DNA of 64,000 bases from Acidimicrobiales bacterium (GCA_040219515.1 JAVJSI010000018.1:186001-250000), one strand, 5' to 3'; counted from the stretch's first letter, positions 52,300 to 60,646 are shown. Notes: generated from the letters alone by a model not told the origin. Numbers and translations: made by a program.

Positions 52300-52329
52300 A
52301 AGCTACGGAACTCGTGAACGTTTTCACAA
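52300..52329 (-). promoter_or_regulatory. Candidate rex promoter overlapping the Rex operator, probably leaderless
   Basis: Reading the minus strand, TTGTGA (52329-52324) and TAGCTT (52305-52300) are separated by 18 bases. The predicted start of transcription, about 52293, coincides with the GTG start codon of rex, and no ribosome-binding site lies before it. The -35 element is inside the Rex operator. By-eye prediction only. Confidence 0.5.
52312..52329. promoter_or_regulatory. Rex operator upstream of rex
   Basis: The 18-base site TCGTGAACGTTTTCACAA matches the consensus TTGTGAA-N4-TTCACAA at all but one position. It lies 19-36 bases upstream of the rex GTG. On the coding strand its left half provides a -35-like TTGTGA, so bound Rex would block the promoter. 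Confidence 0.85.
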
Positions 52330-52366
52330 GCGCACGAGCAGGTTGTTCGGTTCTTCCGGTCGGGAT

Positions 52367-53860
52367 CTACCGGAGCTCGCGGCGCAGGACCTTGCCGCTC
52401 ATGCCCCGGGGGATCTCGTCGACCACGTCGATCTTCGTCGGGCACTTGTAGCGGGCGAGCTCGGTGGCACACCACTCGATCAGCTCGTCCTCTTCGACGG
52501 CACGGTCCGGTTCGGCCACGACGAACGCCTTCACCGCTTCACCGCTGTGGGGATGCGGAAGGCCGACCACACCCGCCTCGGCCACTGCGGGATGGGCCAC
52601 GAGCACCCGTTCGACCTCGGCCGGGTACACGTTGAATCCGCTGACGATGATGAGGTCCTTCGCCCGGTCGACCAACGACAGCCGTCCTTCTTCGTCGACC
52701 ACCGCGATGTCGCCGGTGCGCAGCCAACCGTCGTCGTCGAGCACGCGGGCCGTGGCCTCCGGGTCGTCGTAGTAGCCGAGGAACACGTTGGGACCGCGAA
52801 CGAGGATCTCGCCCGGGTCGCCGATGTACACGTCGTCGCCGACCTCATCGACGAGGCGCACCTCGACGCCGGGGATCGGTCGCCCGATCGACCCGACGGG
52901 ATCGTCGCCCGACGCGACCGACACGGACGGGCTGGCCTCGGTCAGGCCGTAGCCCTCGTGGATACGGAAACCGAACCGACCCATGGCGTCCTCGACGATG
53001 CGATCGGGAATCGCGGCGGCCCCCGAGATGGCGAGCCGCAGCGTGGCGAACGACGAGGCCGACACATCGTCGATCTGCGTGAGTGCCGCCCACATCGTGG
53101 GTGGACCGGCCAGCACGGTGACCTTCTCGTGCTCGAGCACGTCGATCATCGACATGGGGTCGAAGCGCTCGACCAGCACCAGGGTGGACCCGACCCACAT
53201 GGCCAGGTTGAGAATCGAGTTCAGCCCCAGCACATGGAACATGGGGACGACACAGACCGAGACATCGTCGGGGCGGGTGACCTGATCGGGTCGCGACATC
53301 AGCTGGCGGAGATTCGCGGCGAAGTTGCCGTGGCTGAGCATCGCCGCTTTCGGGCTGCCGGCCGTGCCACTCGTGAAGAGCAGCGCGCAGAGGTCATCGT
53401 CGTCGCGAGGGACGATGGCGGCACCGTTGTCGAGCTGCATCGCCTCGTCGAGGTCGACCGCACCCTCGAGCTCGCTGCCGGCCGGGGCGAAGACGTGTTC
53501 GAGCGTCGGGACCTTCGTTCGATCGAGGGTGGAGAGCGCCGCGACACCGGCCGGACCGGCGATCACCACGCGCACCGCCGCCGCGGAGAGCTCGCGTTCG
53601 ACCTCGGCCGCCGGGGCCTGCGGGTTCAGCGGCACGGCGACGAATCCGGCGCCGATGATGGCGAACCAGGCCCGCACGAAACGGGGATTCGTGCCGCACA
53701 GGATCGCGATGCGATCACCCTCGTCGAGGCCGAGGCGGCTGAGCACGCCCCGGGTGGCGTCGATCTCGTCACGCAGTCGTCCGTAGCTGATCCGGTCGCC
53801 GCCCGCGACGAGCGCCGTCCGGTCGCCGGGATGGTCTTCGAGAAGGGTCGCCAAGTTCAC
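52367..53860 (-). CDS. AMP-dependent acyl-CoA ligase (fatty acid-CoA ligase type)
   Basis: This 497-residue adenylating enzyme activates a carboxylic acid with ATP and CoA. The AMP-binding loop LLFTSGTAGSPKAAMLSHGN near residue 160, the GYGLTEASPSVSV segment near 292 and the hinge region LRTGDIAVVDEEGRLSLVDRAKD near 375 are present. The C-terminal lid ends with the catalytic Lys region, IPRGMSGKVLRREL, at the very end. Start is a GTG at 53860. The acid used cannot be told; medium- or long-chain fatty acids are usual. It ends 37 bases before the Rex operator and is on the same strand, but rex has its own promoter. Confidence 0.9.
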   Translation of the reverse strand: MNLATLLEDHPGDRTALVAGGDRISYGRLRDEIDATRGVLSRLGLDEGDRIAILCGTNPRFVRAWFAIIGAGFVAVPLNPQAPAAEVERELSAAAVRVVIAGPAGVAALSTLDRTKVPTLEHVFAPAGSELEGAVDLDEAMQLDNGAAIVPRDDDDLCALLFTSGTAGSPKAAMLSHGNFAANLRQLMSRPDQVTRPDDVSVCVVPMFHVLGLNSILNLAMWVGSTLVLVERFDPMSMIDVLEHEKVTVLAGPPTMWAALTQIDDVSASSFATLRLAISGAAAIPDRIVEDAMGRFGFRIHEGYGLTEASPSVSVASGDDPVGSIGRPIPGVEVRLVDEVGDDVYIGDPGEILVRGPNVFLGYYDDPEATARVLDDDGWLRTGDIAVVDEEGRLSLVDRAKDLIIVSGFNVYPAEVERVLVAHPAVAEAGVVGLPHPHSGEAVKAFVVAEPDRAVEEDELIEWCATELARYKCPTKIDVVDEIPRGMSGKVLRRELR

Positions 53861-53942
53861 GGTGGGAATGATGCCACGGTCATGCCGTCGGGCCCTCGGT
53901 GGGCCTCAAGGATCGCTCAGGGGCGCCGATGGGATCAGTGAC

Positions 53943-54629
53943 ATGAACCGCGCCCAGGAACCCCGCCTCGACCCCATCCGGCGCCGAGTTGCATTCGTCG
54001 TCGCCGTCACCCTCGCGGTGGTCGGCTCACTGCTCTGGTCGGGCCCCGATCCGGTCGCCGCGTCGGCCGACGACGAAGCCGCGTTCGTCGCGGCGCTCAA
54101 CCAGGTCCGGGCGAACGAGGGGCTCCCCCCGTTCACGGTCGACGCCGAGCTCTCGAACCTCGCCCGCGGTCACGCCCAGGTGATGGCCGACGCCGGCGAG
54201 ATCTTCCACGCCAACCCGATCAGCGGTGGCTACAGCGGCGACTGGTCGAAGTTCGGCGAGAACGTCGGCGTCGGTGCCAATGTGCAGGTCCTTGTCGACG
54301 CCTTCGTCGCGAGCCCCGGTCATTTCGCGAACATCATCGATCCCGCGTTCACCGAGATCGGCGTGGGCGTGGTCTGGAAGGACTCGGCGCTCTACACGAC
54401 CCATCGGTTCCTCCAGCCGCCCAGCGCGGTACCGACCACCACGGCGCCGCCGCCGGCCACCACCGCGCCACCGCCGACGGTCGCTCCGCCGTCGACGACC
54501 GAGCCCACTGTCCCGACCACGACCCTGCCCGTCGTGACCACCACGACGGTTGCGCCCCTGCCTCGGCCGTCGATCGCCGCGGAACGGGTCGTCGCCCTGT
54601 TCGCGATGCTCGATCAGGTCGGCACCTGA
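53943..54629 (+). CDS. Secreted CAP-domain (SCP/PR1-like) protein with Pro/Thr-rich tail
   Basis: The ATG at 53943 gives 228 residues. A signal peptide covers about residues 16-40 (RRVAFVVAVTLAVVGSLLW). A CAP domain follows at 45-160: FVAALNQVRANEGLPPFTVDAELSNLARGHAQVMADAG, then GENVGVG and SPGHFANIIDPAFTEIGVGV, with the conserved His and Glu pattern of the family. The C-terminal 60 residues are a Thr/Pro repeat (TTTAPPPATTAPPPT) resembling a cell-wall-spanning or glycosylated stalk. CAP proteins act outside the cell, some binding lipids or peptides. No sortase motif is visible. Confidence 0.88.
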   Translation: MNRAQEPRLDPIRRRVAFVVAVTLAVVGSLLWSGPDPVAASADDEAAFVAALNQVRANEGLPPFTVDAELSNLARGHAQVMADAGEIFHANPISGGYSGDWSKFGENVGVGANVQVLVDAFVASPGHFANIIDPAFTEIGVGVVWKDSALYTTHRFLQPPSAVPTTTAPPPATTAPPPTVAPPSTTEPTVPTTTLPVVTTTTVAPLPRPSIAAERVVALFAMLDQVGT

Positions 54630-54633
54630 GTCC

Positions 54634-55593
54634 ATGACGGCGTCGGACCACGCGTCGATCACCACCCGCGCCCTCTCCCGTTCGTTCGACGATCGGATCG
54701 CGGTCGATGGCCTCGATCTCGACGTGCACCGTGGCGAGGTCCTCGCGCTGCTCGGCCCCAACGGCGCCGGCAAGACGACGACCGTCCGCATGCTCAACGG
54801 CGTACTCACACCCGATCGCGGCGAGGTGCGGGTGCTCGGCCTCGACCCCACCGTCGACGGTGACGAGGTGCGCCGCCGTACCGGCGTGCTCACCGAGAAC
54901 GCCGGGCTCGACGACCGACTGACCGCCCGGGAGAACCTCGAGTACACCGCCCGGATGCGGGGCTACTCGAACGCCGAGTCCCGGAGCCGGGTCGACGCCC
55001 AGCTCGGCCGCTTCGACATGTCGGACATGGCCGACCTCCGCACCGCCGGGTTCTCGACCGGTCAGCGCAAGCGGTTGGCGCTGGCGCGAGCGCTGTTGCA
55101 CGACCCGGAGATCCTCTTTCTCGACGAGCCCACCTCGGGCCTCGACCCCGCGGCCACCCGGGACGTGACCGACCTGATCGGCAGCCTGGCCCGCGAGCAC
55201 GGTCGCACCGTGCTGCTCGCCACCCACTTCCTCGGGGAGGCCGGCCGGGTGGCCGACCGGATGGCGGTGCTGGACCGTGGCCGCCTCCGCGCCCTCGGCA
55301 AGCCCGACGACCTCGCCGCCGAACTGTGGGACGGCGTGCCCGCCGATCTCGACTTCGGCGGACCGGTGGCCCAGACCATCCTCGATCTCGTCGACAGCGT
55401 CGAAGGCGTCCTGCGCACCGAGGCCCGCGCGACCGGCGCGACCGTGGCCATCCGCGACCGCCGGACGATGGCCGCGATCCTCTCCACCCTGGCCGCCCAC
55501 GAGATCGACGTGTTCGGGGCGACCGTGCGCCAGGCCTCGATGGAGGACGTGTACTTCGCCCTCGAATCCAGCTTCGTCGCGGAGCGCGCATGA
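54634..55593 (+). CDS. ABC exporter ATP-binding protein (NatA/DrrA type)
   Basis: This 319-residue ATPase has Walker A (LLGPNGAGKTTTVRML) at about residues 39-54, the signature FSTGQRKRLALARALL near 140 and Walker B LFLDEPTSGLDPAA near 162. The C-terminal 90 residues beyond the nucleotide domain (ending ASMEDVYFALESSF) are those of daunorubicin/sodium-type exporters. The ATG at 54634 lies 5 bases after the CAP-protein stop, and the stop overlaps the permease by four bases. Substrate unknown. Its signature reads STGQ in place of the usual SGGQ. Confidence 0.9.
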   Translation: MTASDHASITTRALSRSFDDRIAVDGLDLDVHRGEVLALLGPNGAGKTTTVRMLNGVLTPDRGEVRVLGLDPTVDGDEVRRRTGVLTENAGLDDRLTARENLEYTARMRGYSNAESRSRVDAQLGRFDMSDMADLRTAGFSTGQRKRLALARALLHDPEILFLDEPTSGLDPAATRDVTDLIGSLAREHGRTVLLATHFLGEAGRVADRMAVLDRGRLRALGKPDDLAAELWDGVPADLDFGGPVAQTILDLVDSVEGVLRTEARATGATVAIRDRRTMAAILSTLAAHEIDVFGATVRQASMEDVYFALESSFVAERA

Positions 55594-56414
55594 GCACCTT
55601 CGTCGCGCCCGACACCCACGCCATCCGGGCGATCATCGCGCGGGACCTGCGAGCCGTTCGCCGCAGCAAGGCGGTCATCATCCCGATGCTCTCCGTGCCG
55701 GTGATCCTGATGGTCGTGCTGCCCCTCGTGGTCGGCTACGCGGCGCGCCGGGCCAGCCGCACGGGTGGCCGCATCGAGTTCCTCGACTCGCTGCCCTCGC
55801 AACTGGCCGAGCCGATCGCCTCGCTGCCCCAGGAGGAGCAACTGCTCACGCTCGTGCTCGGTTTTCTGCTCGCGCCCCTTTTCCTCATCGTGCCGCTGAT
55901 GGTGTCGGCCGTCCTGGCCGCCGACGCGTTCGCGGGCGAGAAGGAGCGGCGGACCATGGAAACACTGCTGCACCTTCCGATCGCCGACCGCGACATGTTC
56001 ATCGCGAAGTTCCTGACCGGCTTCCTCCCGGCCGTCGCCATCTCGTGGATCGGCTTTGCCGCCTTCACCGTCGTGGCCAACACCGTGTCCTACGGCATCG
56101 TCGACGGCCTCGTGGTGCCCAACGGGCTGTGGCTGATCGTGATCTTCTGGGTCGCGCCGGCCGTCGCCACGCTGGGACTCGGCATCATGGTGCGCGTGTC
56201 GGCCCGGTGCCGCACCACCCAGGAAGCGAACCAGTTGGGCGGTGCCGTGATCCTGCCGCTGGTGTTCGTGGCGGTCGGTCAATCCACGGGACTCCTCCTG
56301 GTCGACGCCGCCCTCGCGTTCACCATCGGCGCGGGCATCTGGGTCGTCGCCCTCCTGCTCGTGGTTCGCGGTGCCACCCGTTTCACCCGCGATCGGGTGG
56401 CGGGCGACAACTAG
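55590..56414 (+). CDS. ABC-2 type exporter permease (NatB-like)
   Basis: This 274-residue membrane protein has about six helices, the permease half of the exporter. It starts at the ATG at 55590 overlapping the ATPase stop. After the first helix (SVPVILMVVLPLVVGYA) lies an extracytoplasmic loop of some 45 residues. The segment AFAGEKERRTMETLLHLPIADRDMFIAKFLTGFLPA is the conserved cytoplasmic coupling helix of NatB/ABC-2 permeases. It is followed by the minus-strand small-peptide gene, whose stop overlaps the end of this gene by four bases. The substrate is unknown. Confidence 0.88.
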   Translation: MSTFVAPDTHAIRAIIARDLRAVRRSKAVIIPMLSVPVILMVVLPLVVGYAARRASRTGGRIEFLDSLPSQLAEPIASLPQEEQLLTLVLGFLLAPLFLIVPLMVSAVLAADAFAGEKERRTMETLLHLPIADRDMFIAKFLTGFLPAVAISWIGFAAFTVVANTVSYGIVDGLVVPNGLWLIVIFWVAPAVATLGLGIMVRVSARCRTTQEANQLGGAVILPLVFVAVGQSTGLLLVDAALAFTIGAGIWVVALLLVVRGATRFTRDRVAGDN

Positions 56415-56500
56415 CGCGTCAGCAGGAAGAACTGCAGCGCGCCGGCCGCGAGAATCGCGAACAGCAAGAACGCGATCACCAGCGTCGTGCCACTTCTCAT
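56411..56500 (-). CDS. 29-residue single-helix membrane peptide
   Basis: This short reading frame starts at an ATG at 56500 with GAGGGG six bases upstream and encodes 29 residues, almost all in one helix (TTLVIAFLLFAILAAGALQF) with Arg at both ends. It begins 11 bases after the SAM hydrolase-family gene on the same strand, so it may share its transcript. Small one-helix proteins of this kind are widespread in actinobacteria and often modulate larger complexes. Its stop overlaps the convergent ABC permease end. Support is the ribosome-binding site and the composition only. Confidence 0.5.
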   Translation of the reverse strand: MRSGTTLVIAFLLFAILAAGALQFFLLTR

Positions 56501-56510
56501 GCCAGTCCCC

Positions 56511-57383
56511 TCATGACGGTCGCTTTCCCAGTTGGACCGATGTGACGGCGCCCGGATTCGGGTTGCCGTCGAGCGCGGAGATGCGCACCTCGTCGCCCTC
56601 GGCCAGACCGAACTCGGCCGCCGCCGATGACCGGGCGACCGCAATCGACAGAAGGCCGCTCGAGTCGACCACCAGGCCCACGCGGCCGGTCGGCACGTCG
56701 TCGTAGGCGGCGGCCAACACGGCGACGCGCTCATCGCCACCGATGTTCACCATGAGGTGTTCGCCGAACAGGGCCACGTCGATCGGGTCGACATTGATCT
56801 GGCAGTTGCCGAAGCGGTCGACCCACAGGACTTCGCACACGAGGCTGTCGTTCTCGACCTGGCTGACAGGCAGGAGACCGGGCATGAGTCCGGCCGGTTC
56901 GATCTCGGGGCCGAGATCGGTGATCGATACTCCGTTGCAGAGATGGGCCGCGGCCGGGGCGAACACGTCGCGTCCGTCGAACGTGGCGCCGCCCGCAGTG
57001 TCGAGTCGGTGCTCGGGCGACGTGAGCTCCACGGCGCGCGTGGCGCCACCCACGAGTCCGACCGCCGGTGCGAGCAGGCCGTTGTCGGGGCCGACGAGAT
57101 AGGACGCACCGTCGCCCACCTCGATCACGATCGGCCGGCGGCTCGTGCCGACCCCCGGATCGACCACGGCTACGACGACCCCCGGACACAGGTAGTTCGC
57201 GGCGCGGGCGAGCGCGAGCCCACCGGCGCGGGTGTCGAACGGCGCAATGCCGTGGGTGACGTCGACCACGGTCACGTGGGGGGCGATCGACCGCACGACC
57301 GAGTGAACGACGCCGACGAACTCGTCACCGTGCCCGAAGTCGGACAGGAAGGAGACGGTGTCGAATCGCGGATTCACCCCCAC
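56511..57383 (-). CDS. SAM hydrolase/SAM-dependent halogenase family protein (DUF62)
   Basis: The family hydrolyses S-adenosylmethionine to adenosine and methionine. The expected N-terminal motif FLSDFGHGDEFVGVVHSVV, then VTVVDVTHGIAPFD, AVVDPGVGTSRRPI and YLVGPDNGLLAPAVG are all present in the N-domain. The C-domain carries WVDRFGNCQINV. Asp and His of the active site lie in the N-domain motifs. The start is uncertain: GTG at 57383 gives 290 residues, with GTG at 57377 and 57431 as alternatives; the last would overlap proC by 20 bases. The family's biological role in actinobacteria is unclear. Confidence 0.85.
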   Translation of the reverse strand: MGVNPRFDTVSFLSDFGHGDEFVGVVHSVVRSIAPHVTVVDVTHGIAPFDTRAGGLALARAANYLCPGVVVAVVDPGVGTSRRPIVIEVGDGASYLVGPDNGLLAPAVGLVGGATRAVELTSPEHRLDTAGGATFDGRDVFAPAAAHLCNGVSITDLGPEIEPAGLMPGLLPVSQVENDSLVCEVLWVDRFGNCQINVDPIDVALFGEHLMVNIGGDERVAVLAAAYDDVPTGRVGLVVDSSGLLSIAVARSSAAAEFGLAEGDEVRISALDGNPNPGAVTSVQLGKRPS

Positions 57384-57411
57384 GACGCTACCGGCGGGAC
57401 CGCGACGGTGG

Positions 57412-58203
57412 TCAGTCGGCCCCGAGCTCACGCGAGCGAGCAGCCGACGCCTTCACCACCTCACCGACGAGTCCGAGGAAGTCGGCGGCGGCGAACACGG
57501 CCAGGCCGGCCGCGGTGGTGCCGCCCTTCGAGGTCACGTTGGTCCGCAACACGGCCGGATCCTCGCCCGTCTCCGAGAGCAGCGCGGCCGCACCCAGCAG
57601 CGTCTGGCGGGCCAGGGCGTCGGCCGTCGCGGGCGGCAGCCCTTCGGCGATGCCGGCGGCGATCAGGGCCTCGGCCAGGTGGAACACGTAGGCCGGCCCC
57701 GAACCCGACAAACCGGTGACCGCGTCGAGTTGCTCCTCGTCGACGGTCACCACGAGCCCGACGGCGGCGAGGATGCCCGACGCCCAGGCGATGTCGTCAT
57801 CCGTGGTGTGGGTGCCACCGGCGATGGCGGCCGCGCCCTTGCCCACGAGGGCCGGCGTGTTCGGCATGCACCGCACCACCGCGACGCCGTCACGTAGCCC
57901 CGCCTCGATCGCGGCAATGCGCACGCCGGCCGCGATCGACAGCACCCGCGACACGCCGGCGTCGGCCAGCCCGGGCAGCACGGCCGTCACCACATCGGGC
58001 TTCACCGCGATGACTGCGTCGACGCCGGCAAGCGGTGTCTCGCCGATCGAGAGGTCGGGCCATGACGTGGCGAGTTCGGCCCGCCGGCCGGCGCGCGGTT
58101 CGACGACATGGAACTCGTCGGCTCGTGCCCGACCCTGCTCGATCATTCCGCCGAGGAGCGCCTCGGCCATCTTTCCGCCGCCGATCATCTGGAGCTTCGT
58201 CAC
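57412..58203 (-). CDS. proC: Pyrroline-5-carboxylate reductase
   Basis: This enzyme makes the last step of proline synthesis with NADPH. The GTG at 58203 gives 263 residues beginning VTKLQMIGGGKMAEALLGG, which puts the Rossmann glycines at the usual distance from the start; a GTG at 58212 is also open. The substrate loop DAVTGLSGSGPAYVFHLAEAL near residue 155 and the C-terminal NVTSKGGTTAAGLAVF are diagnostic. The gene stands in the same direction as its neighbours with a 149-base spacer behind it that carries a likely terminator of the preceding gene. Confidence 0.95.
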   Translation of the reverse strand: MTKLQMIGGGKMAEALLGGMIEQGRARADEFHVVEPRAGRRAELATSWPDLSIGETPLAGVDAVIAVKPDVVTAVLPGLADAGVSRVLSIAAGVRIAAIEAGLRDGVAVVRCMPNTPALVGKGAAAIAGGTHTTDDDIAWASGILAAVGLVVTVDEEQLDAVTGLSGSGPAYVFHLAEALIAAGIAEGLPPATADALARQTLLGAAALLSETGEDPAVLRTNVTSKGGTTAAGLAVFAAADFLGLVGEVVKASAARSRELGAD

Positions 58204-58316
58204 ACGGCGCACCGTAGGCCAGAACGTGAACGACCCGGTGGGAGCAAGATCAGCGCACTTCCCCGAGCGCCTCGCACCCCCACCGGGTCTGAAACGAAAC
58301 TACACGAAACTTACTG

Positions 58317-58335
58317 AAAAGCAAGCCCCTCTTGC
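58317..58335 (-). terminator. Candidate intrinsic terminator downstream of the YbjN gene
   Basis: On the minus strand GCAAG-AGGGG-CTTGC (58335-58321) is followed by TTTT. The 5-base stem is short, but a second palindrome, GTTCAA-CCC-TTGAAC at 58352-58366, lies just before it over the stop codon of the YbjN gene. Together they separate mshA-ybjN from proC. Confidence 0.45.
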
Positions 58336-58353
58336 GAAGTACCGTCGCATTGT

Positions 58354-58818
58354 TCAACCCTTGAACCGGGATGCATAGCCGAGCCGCATGGCCGGTCGGA
58401 AGATCAGTTCGACGGCGGCCCACATCGAGCCGAGGATGCGGTCGAGTTCGGCGTCGTTCACCGCCGCGACGGGGAGCGAGCCGCGCAGGTAGACGGCTTC
58501 CTCCTCACCGATCTCGAGATGAAGGCCGGTCAGCTTGCGATTGCGGCGCAGCAGGTGGGCGTAGAACTCGACCTCGTTCTCTTCCGGCGCCGGCATGAGG
58601 AAGGTCTCGTAGGAAAGGGTGCGCTGACCGAGCGTCCACCACGCGGTCCACACGTCCTTCTCCTCGCCCCGCAGGCGCACGAACCAGCGGACGATGTCGT
58701 CCTCGGAACGCTCGACCGCTTCGAGCGCCGGATTCTCCGCCATCTCGCCGGCGAGCCATTCGTCGATGTGCGCTTCGAGCGTGGCGAGTTCCTCGGGACT
58801 CGCGGGCGGTGACTGCAC
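58354..58818 (-). CDS. YbjN-domain protein downstream of mshA
   Basis: This 154-residue protein has the YbjN fold, related to type III secretion chaperones: DDIVRWFVRLRGEEKDVWTAWWTLGQRTLSYETFLMPAPEE and a C-terminal DAELDRILGSMWAAVELI helix. The protein starts at an ATG at 58818, three bases after the mshA stop, so the two genes are co-transcribed. The same pair, mshA followed by a YbjN protein, occurs in mycobacteria (Rv0486-Rv0487). The function is not known; the gene order suggests a link with mycothiol synthesis. Confidence 0.8.
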   Translation of the reverse strand: MQSPPASPEELATLEAHIDEWLAGEMAENPALEAVERSEDDIVRWFVRLRGEEKDVWTAWWTLGQRTLSYETFLMPAPEENEVEFYAHLLRRNRKLTGLHLEIGEEEAVYLRGSLPVAAVNDAELDRILGSMWAAVELIFRPAMRLGYASRFKG

Positions 58819-58821
58819 GCG

Positions 58822-60033
58822 TCAGGCCAGACAGTCGACGGGCGCGCGTCGGCCGAGGTCGAGATAGACCCGCCGCAGACGGGCGGCCATCGTGGTCCAC
58901 GTGTAGGACAGCGCCGCGTCGGCCGCGTGACGGGACATCTCGTCGGCCAGCAGCGGCGAATCGAGGATGCGGCGCGTGGCCGCTGCGAAGTCGCGAGGAT
59001 CGCGGCCGCTGATGCGGAATCCGGTGCGCCCTTCCTCGATGAGCGTGCGGAGCCCGCCCACGTCGGCAGCCACGACGGGTGTGCCACACGCGGCGGCCTC
59101 GAGGGCGACGAGGCCGAAGGACTCACTGCGCGACGGCACGAGACACACGTCGGCGGCCCGGTAGTAGGTCGACAGCACATGGTGGGGCTGCGGCGGAATC
59201 ATGTCGACACGATCGGTGAGGCCCCGATCGGCGATGAGCTTCTCGATCTTGCGCACCTCGTCGTCGCCGTCGTTGCCGCTCGCACCGCCGACGATCAGCA
59301 GGCGCGCGTCGTCGTGTCCGAGCTCGGCCAACGCCTCGACGGCGACGTCGACACCCTTGAGCGGCTGGATACGACCGACGAACAGCAGCAGGGGCTCGGC
59401 GCCCAGACCGAGTGCGGTGCGGGCGCCGTCACGGGCACCCGGAGAGAAAAATGCATGGTCGACACCGGGGGGAACCACCTCGACGCGGTCGGGGTCGGCC
59501 CCGTAGTGGGTGACGAGCTCGTGGAGTTCGGTGACCGAATTCGCGGTGATGACGTCCGCGCAGCGGATGACCTCGGACTCGGCGTGGATTCGGCGCTGCG
59601 GCTCGGCGTCGCCCGTCTCGGCCTTGACTCGGGCCAGCGTGTGGAACGTGGTGACCAGCGGCAGGTCGAGCTGATGCTTGAGCCGGTGACCGGCCACGCC
59701 GGAGAGCCAGTAGTTCGCGTGGATCACGTCGGCCGGACGCTCGGCCAGGTCGCGCCCGACCGCGTCGGTGAACTCGTCGACGATGTCGGGGAGTTCTTCC
59801 TTGGCCATCCCGATCGGGCCCGCGTCGATGTGGACCACGCGGAACCCCGGTTCCACGTCGACGACCTCGGGCAGATCGTGGGTCCAGCGGCGGACGTAGA
59901 CGGTTGCGTCGGTGCCGGCCTGCGCCAGCGACGACACGAGCTCGCGGATGTAGACGTTCATGCCCCCGGCATCGCCGTGGCCCGGCTGGACCAGGGGCGA
60001 CGTGTGCAGGGAGAGGACCGCGACTCGACTCAC
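58822..60033 (-). CDS. mshA: D-inositol-3-phosphate glycosyltransferase, mycothiol synthesis
   Basis: MshA transfers N-acetylglucosamine from UDP-GlcNAc to inositol-3-phosphate, the first step of mycothiol. The GTG at 60033, with GGAG six bases upstream, gives 403 residues and places RVAVLSLHTSPLVQPGHGDAGGMNVYI at the start, the family N-terminus. GRIQPLKGVDVAVEALAEL near residue 218 and SRSESFGLVALEAAACGTPVV near 307 are the GT4 nucleotide-sugar site. Mycothiol is the main low-molecular thiol of actinobacteria, which supports the assignment of the host. YbjN follows after three bases. Confidence 0.93.
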   Translation of the reverse strand: MSRVAVLSLHTSPLVQPGHGDAGGMNVYIRELVSSLAQAGTDATVYVRRWTHDLPEVVDVEPGFRVVHIDAGPIGMAKEELPDIVDEFTDAVGRDLAERPADVIHANYWLSGVAGHRLKHQLDLPLVTTFHTLARVKAETGDAEPQRRIHAESEVIRCADVITANSVTELHELVTHYGADPDRVEVVPPGVDHAFFSPGARDGARTALGLGAEPLLLFVGRIQPLKGVDVAVEALAELGHDDARLLIVGGASGNDGDDEVRKIEKLIADRGLTDRVDMIPPQPHHVLSTYYRAADVCLVPSRSESFGLVALEAAACGTPVVAADVGGLRTLIEEGRTGFRISGRDPRDFAAATRRILDSPLLADEMSRHAADAALSYTWTTMAARLRRVYLDLGRRAPVDCLA

Positions 60034-60094
60034 GTCATGCTCCAACGCGCGAGACCGGGACGACATTCCCGGCCCCGTCGCAGGTCGAGCATGA

Positions 60095-60622
60095 TCACGC
60101 CGGGGTGGCGGGCGGCTCTCCCGCTGCAATCCGACGGGCGAGTTCGCCGTTGAGCGCGTCGATGGTGGTGTGGAGCGACCGGCGGCTGCTCGAGAGTCGT
60201 TTCTCGAAGTCCCGCAGGCCGTGGATGGCGGTCGCGAGATCGTCGTCGCTCAGGCTGACGACGTCGGACATGACCGACGCGCTGACGACGTCGTCGAGCA
60301 CGGCGCTCAACGGCACGACCACGTCGTCGGGCGGATCGAGCTCCTGCTCCACGCGGCCCGAGCCCGGCGCGCGGACACCGTCGCTCAGCAGTTCGGGGAG
60401 CCGCGCCACGAGGTCGGCCAGGTCGCCGCCGCCACCGTCGGCTCGGCGCTGGGTCTCCGCGACGATCACGTCGAGGCGACCCTGGGTCAACCGACGGACA
60501 TAGGAGACGCCGTTCTCGAGGTCGGTGCACCTCGCTCGCTTGGCCCGGAGGTCGTTGGTCGCAACATCGGCCAGACCCGAGAGGAACTCGGGATCCAACA
60601 CGTGTTGCAGATCAGGGATCAT
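60095..60622 (-). CDS. rsiG: RsiG-like protein with two copies of the c-di-GMP-binding motif
   Basis: This 175-residue helical protein contains E36-S40-R43-Q47-D51 in [16 protein letters not shown], which exactly matches the E-x3-S-x2-R-x3-Q-x3-D motif of RsiG, the anti-sigma factor that binds c-di-GMP and holds sigma WhiG in Streptomyces. A second copy, E140-S144-R147-H151-D155 in [16 protein letters not shown], differs only by His for Gln. Two helices joined by a variable, acidic linker (60-135) fit RsiG. Its gene lies between mshA and a MoaD-like gene and is 61 bases from mshA. No sigma gene is nearby, so the target is not known. Confidence 0.75.
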   Translation of the reverse strand: MIPDLQHVLDPEFLSGLADVATNDLRAKRARCTDLENGVSYVRRLTQGRLDVIVAETQRRADGGGGDLADLVARLPELLSDGVRAPGSGRVEQELDPPDDVVVPLSAVLDDVVSASVMSDVVSLSDDDLATAIHGLRDFEKRLSSSRRSLHTTIDALNGELARRIAAGEPPATPA

Positions 60623-60646
60623 TCTTCGGCTCTCGACCTTCTGCGT

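Noticed and set aside
52145-53941. A 598-residue plus-strand open frame across rex and the acyl-CoA ligase.
   Set aside because: It is antisense to two well-supported genes, with a low-complexity Arg/Asp/His composition and no recognisable domain.
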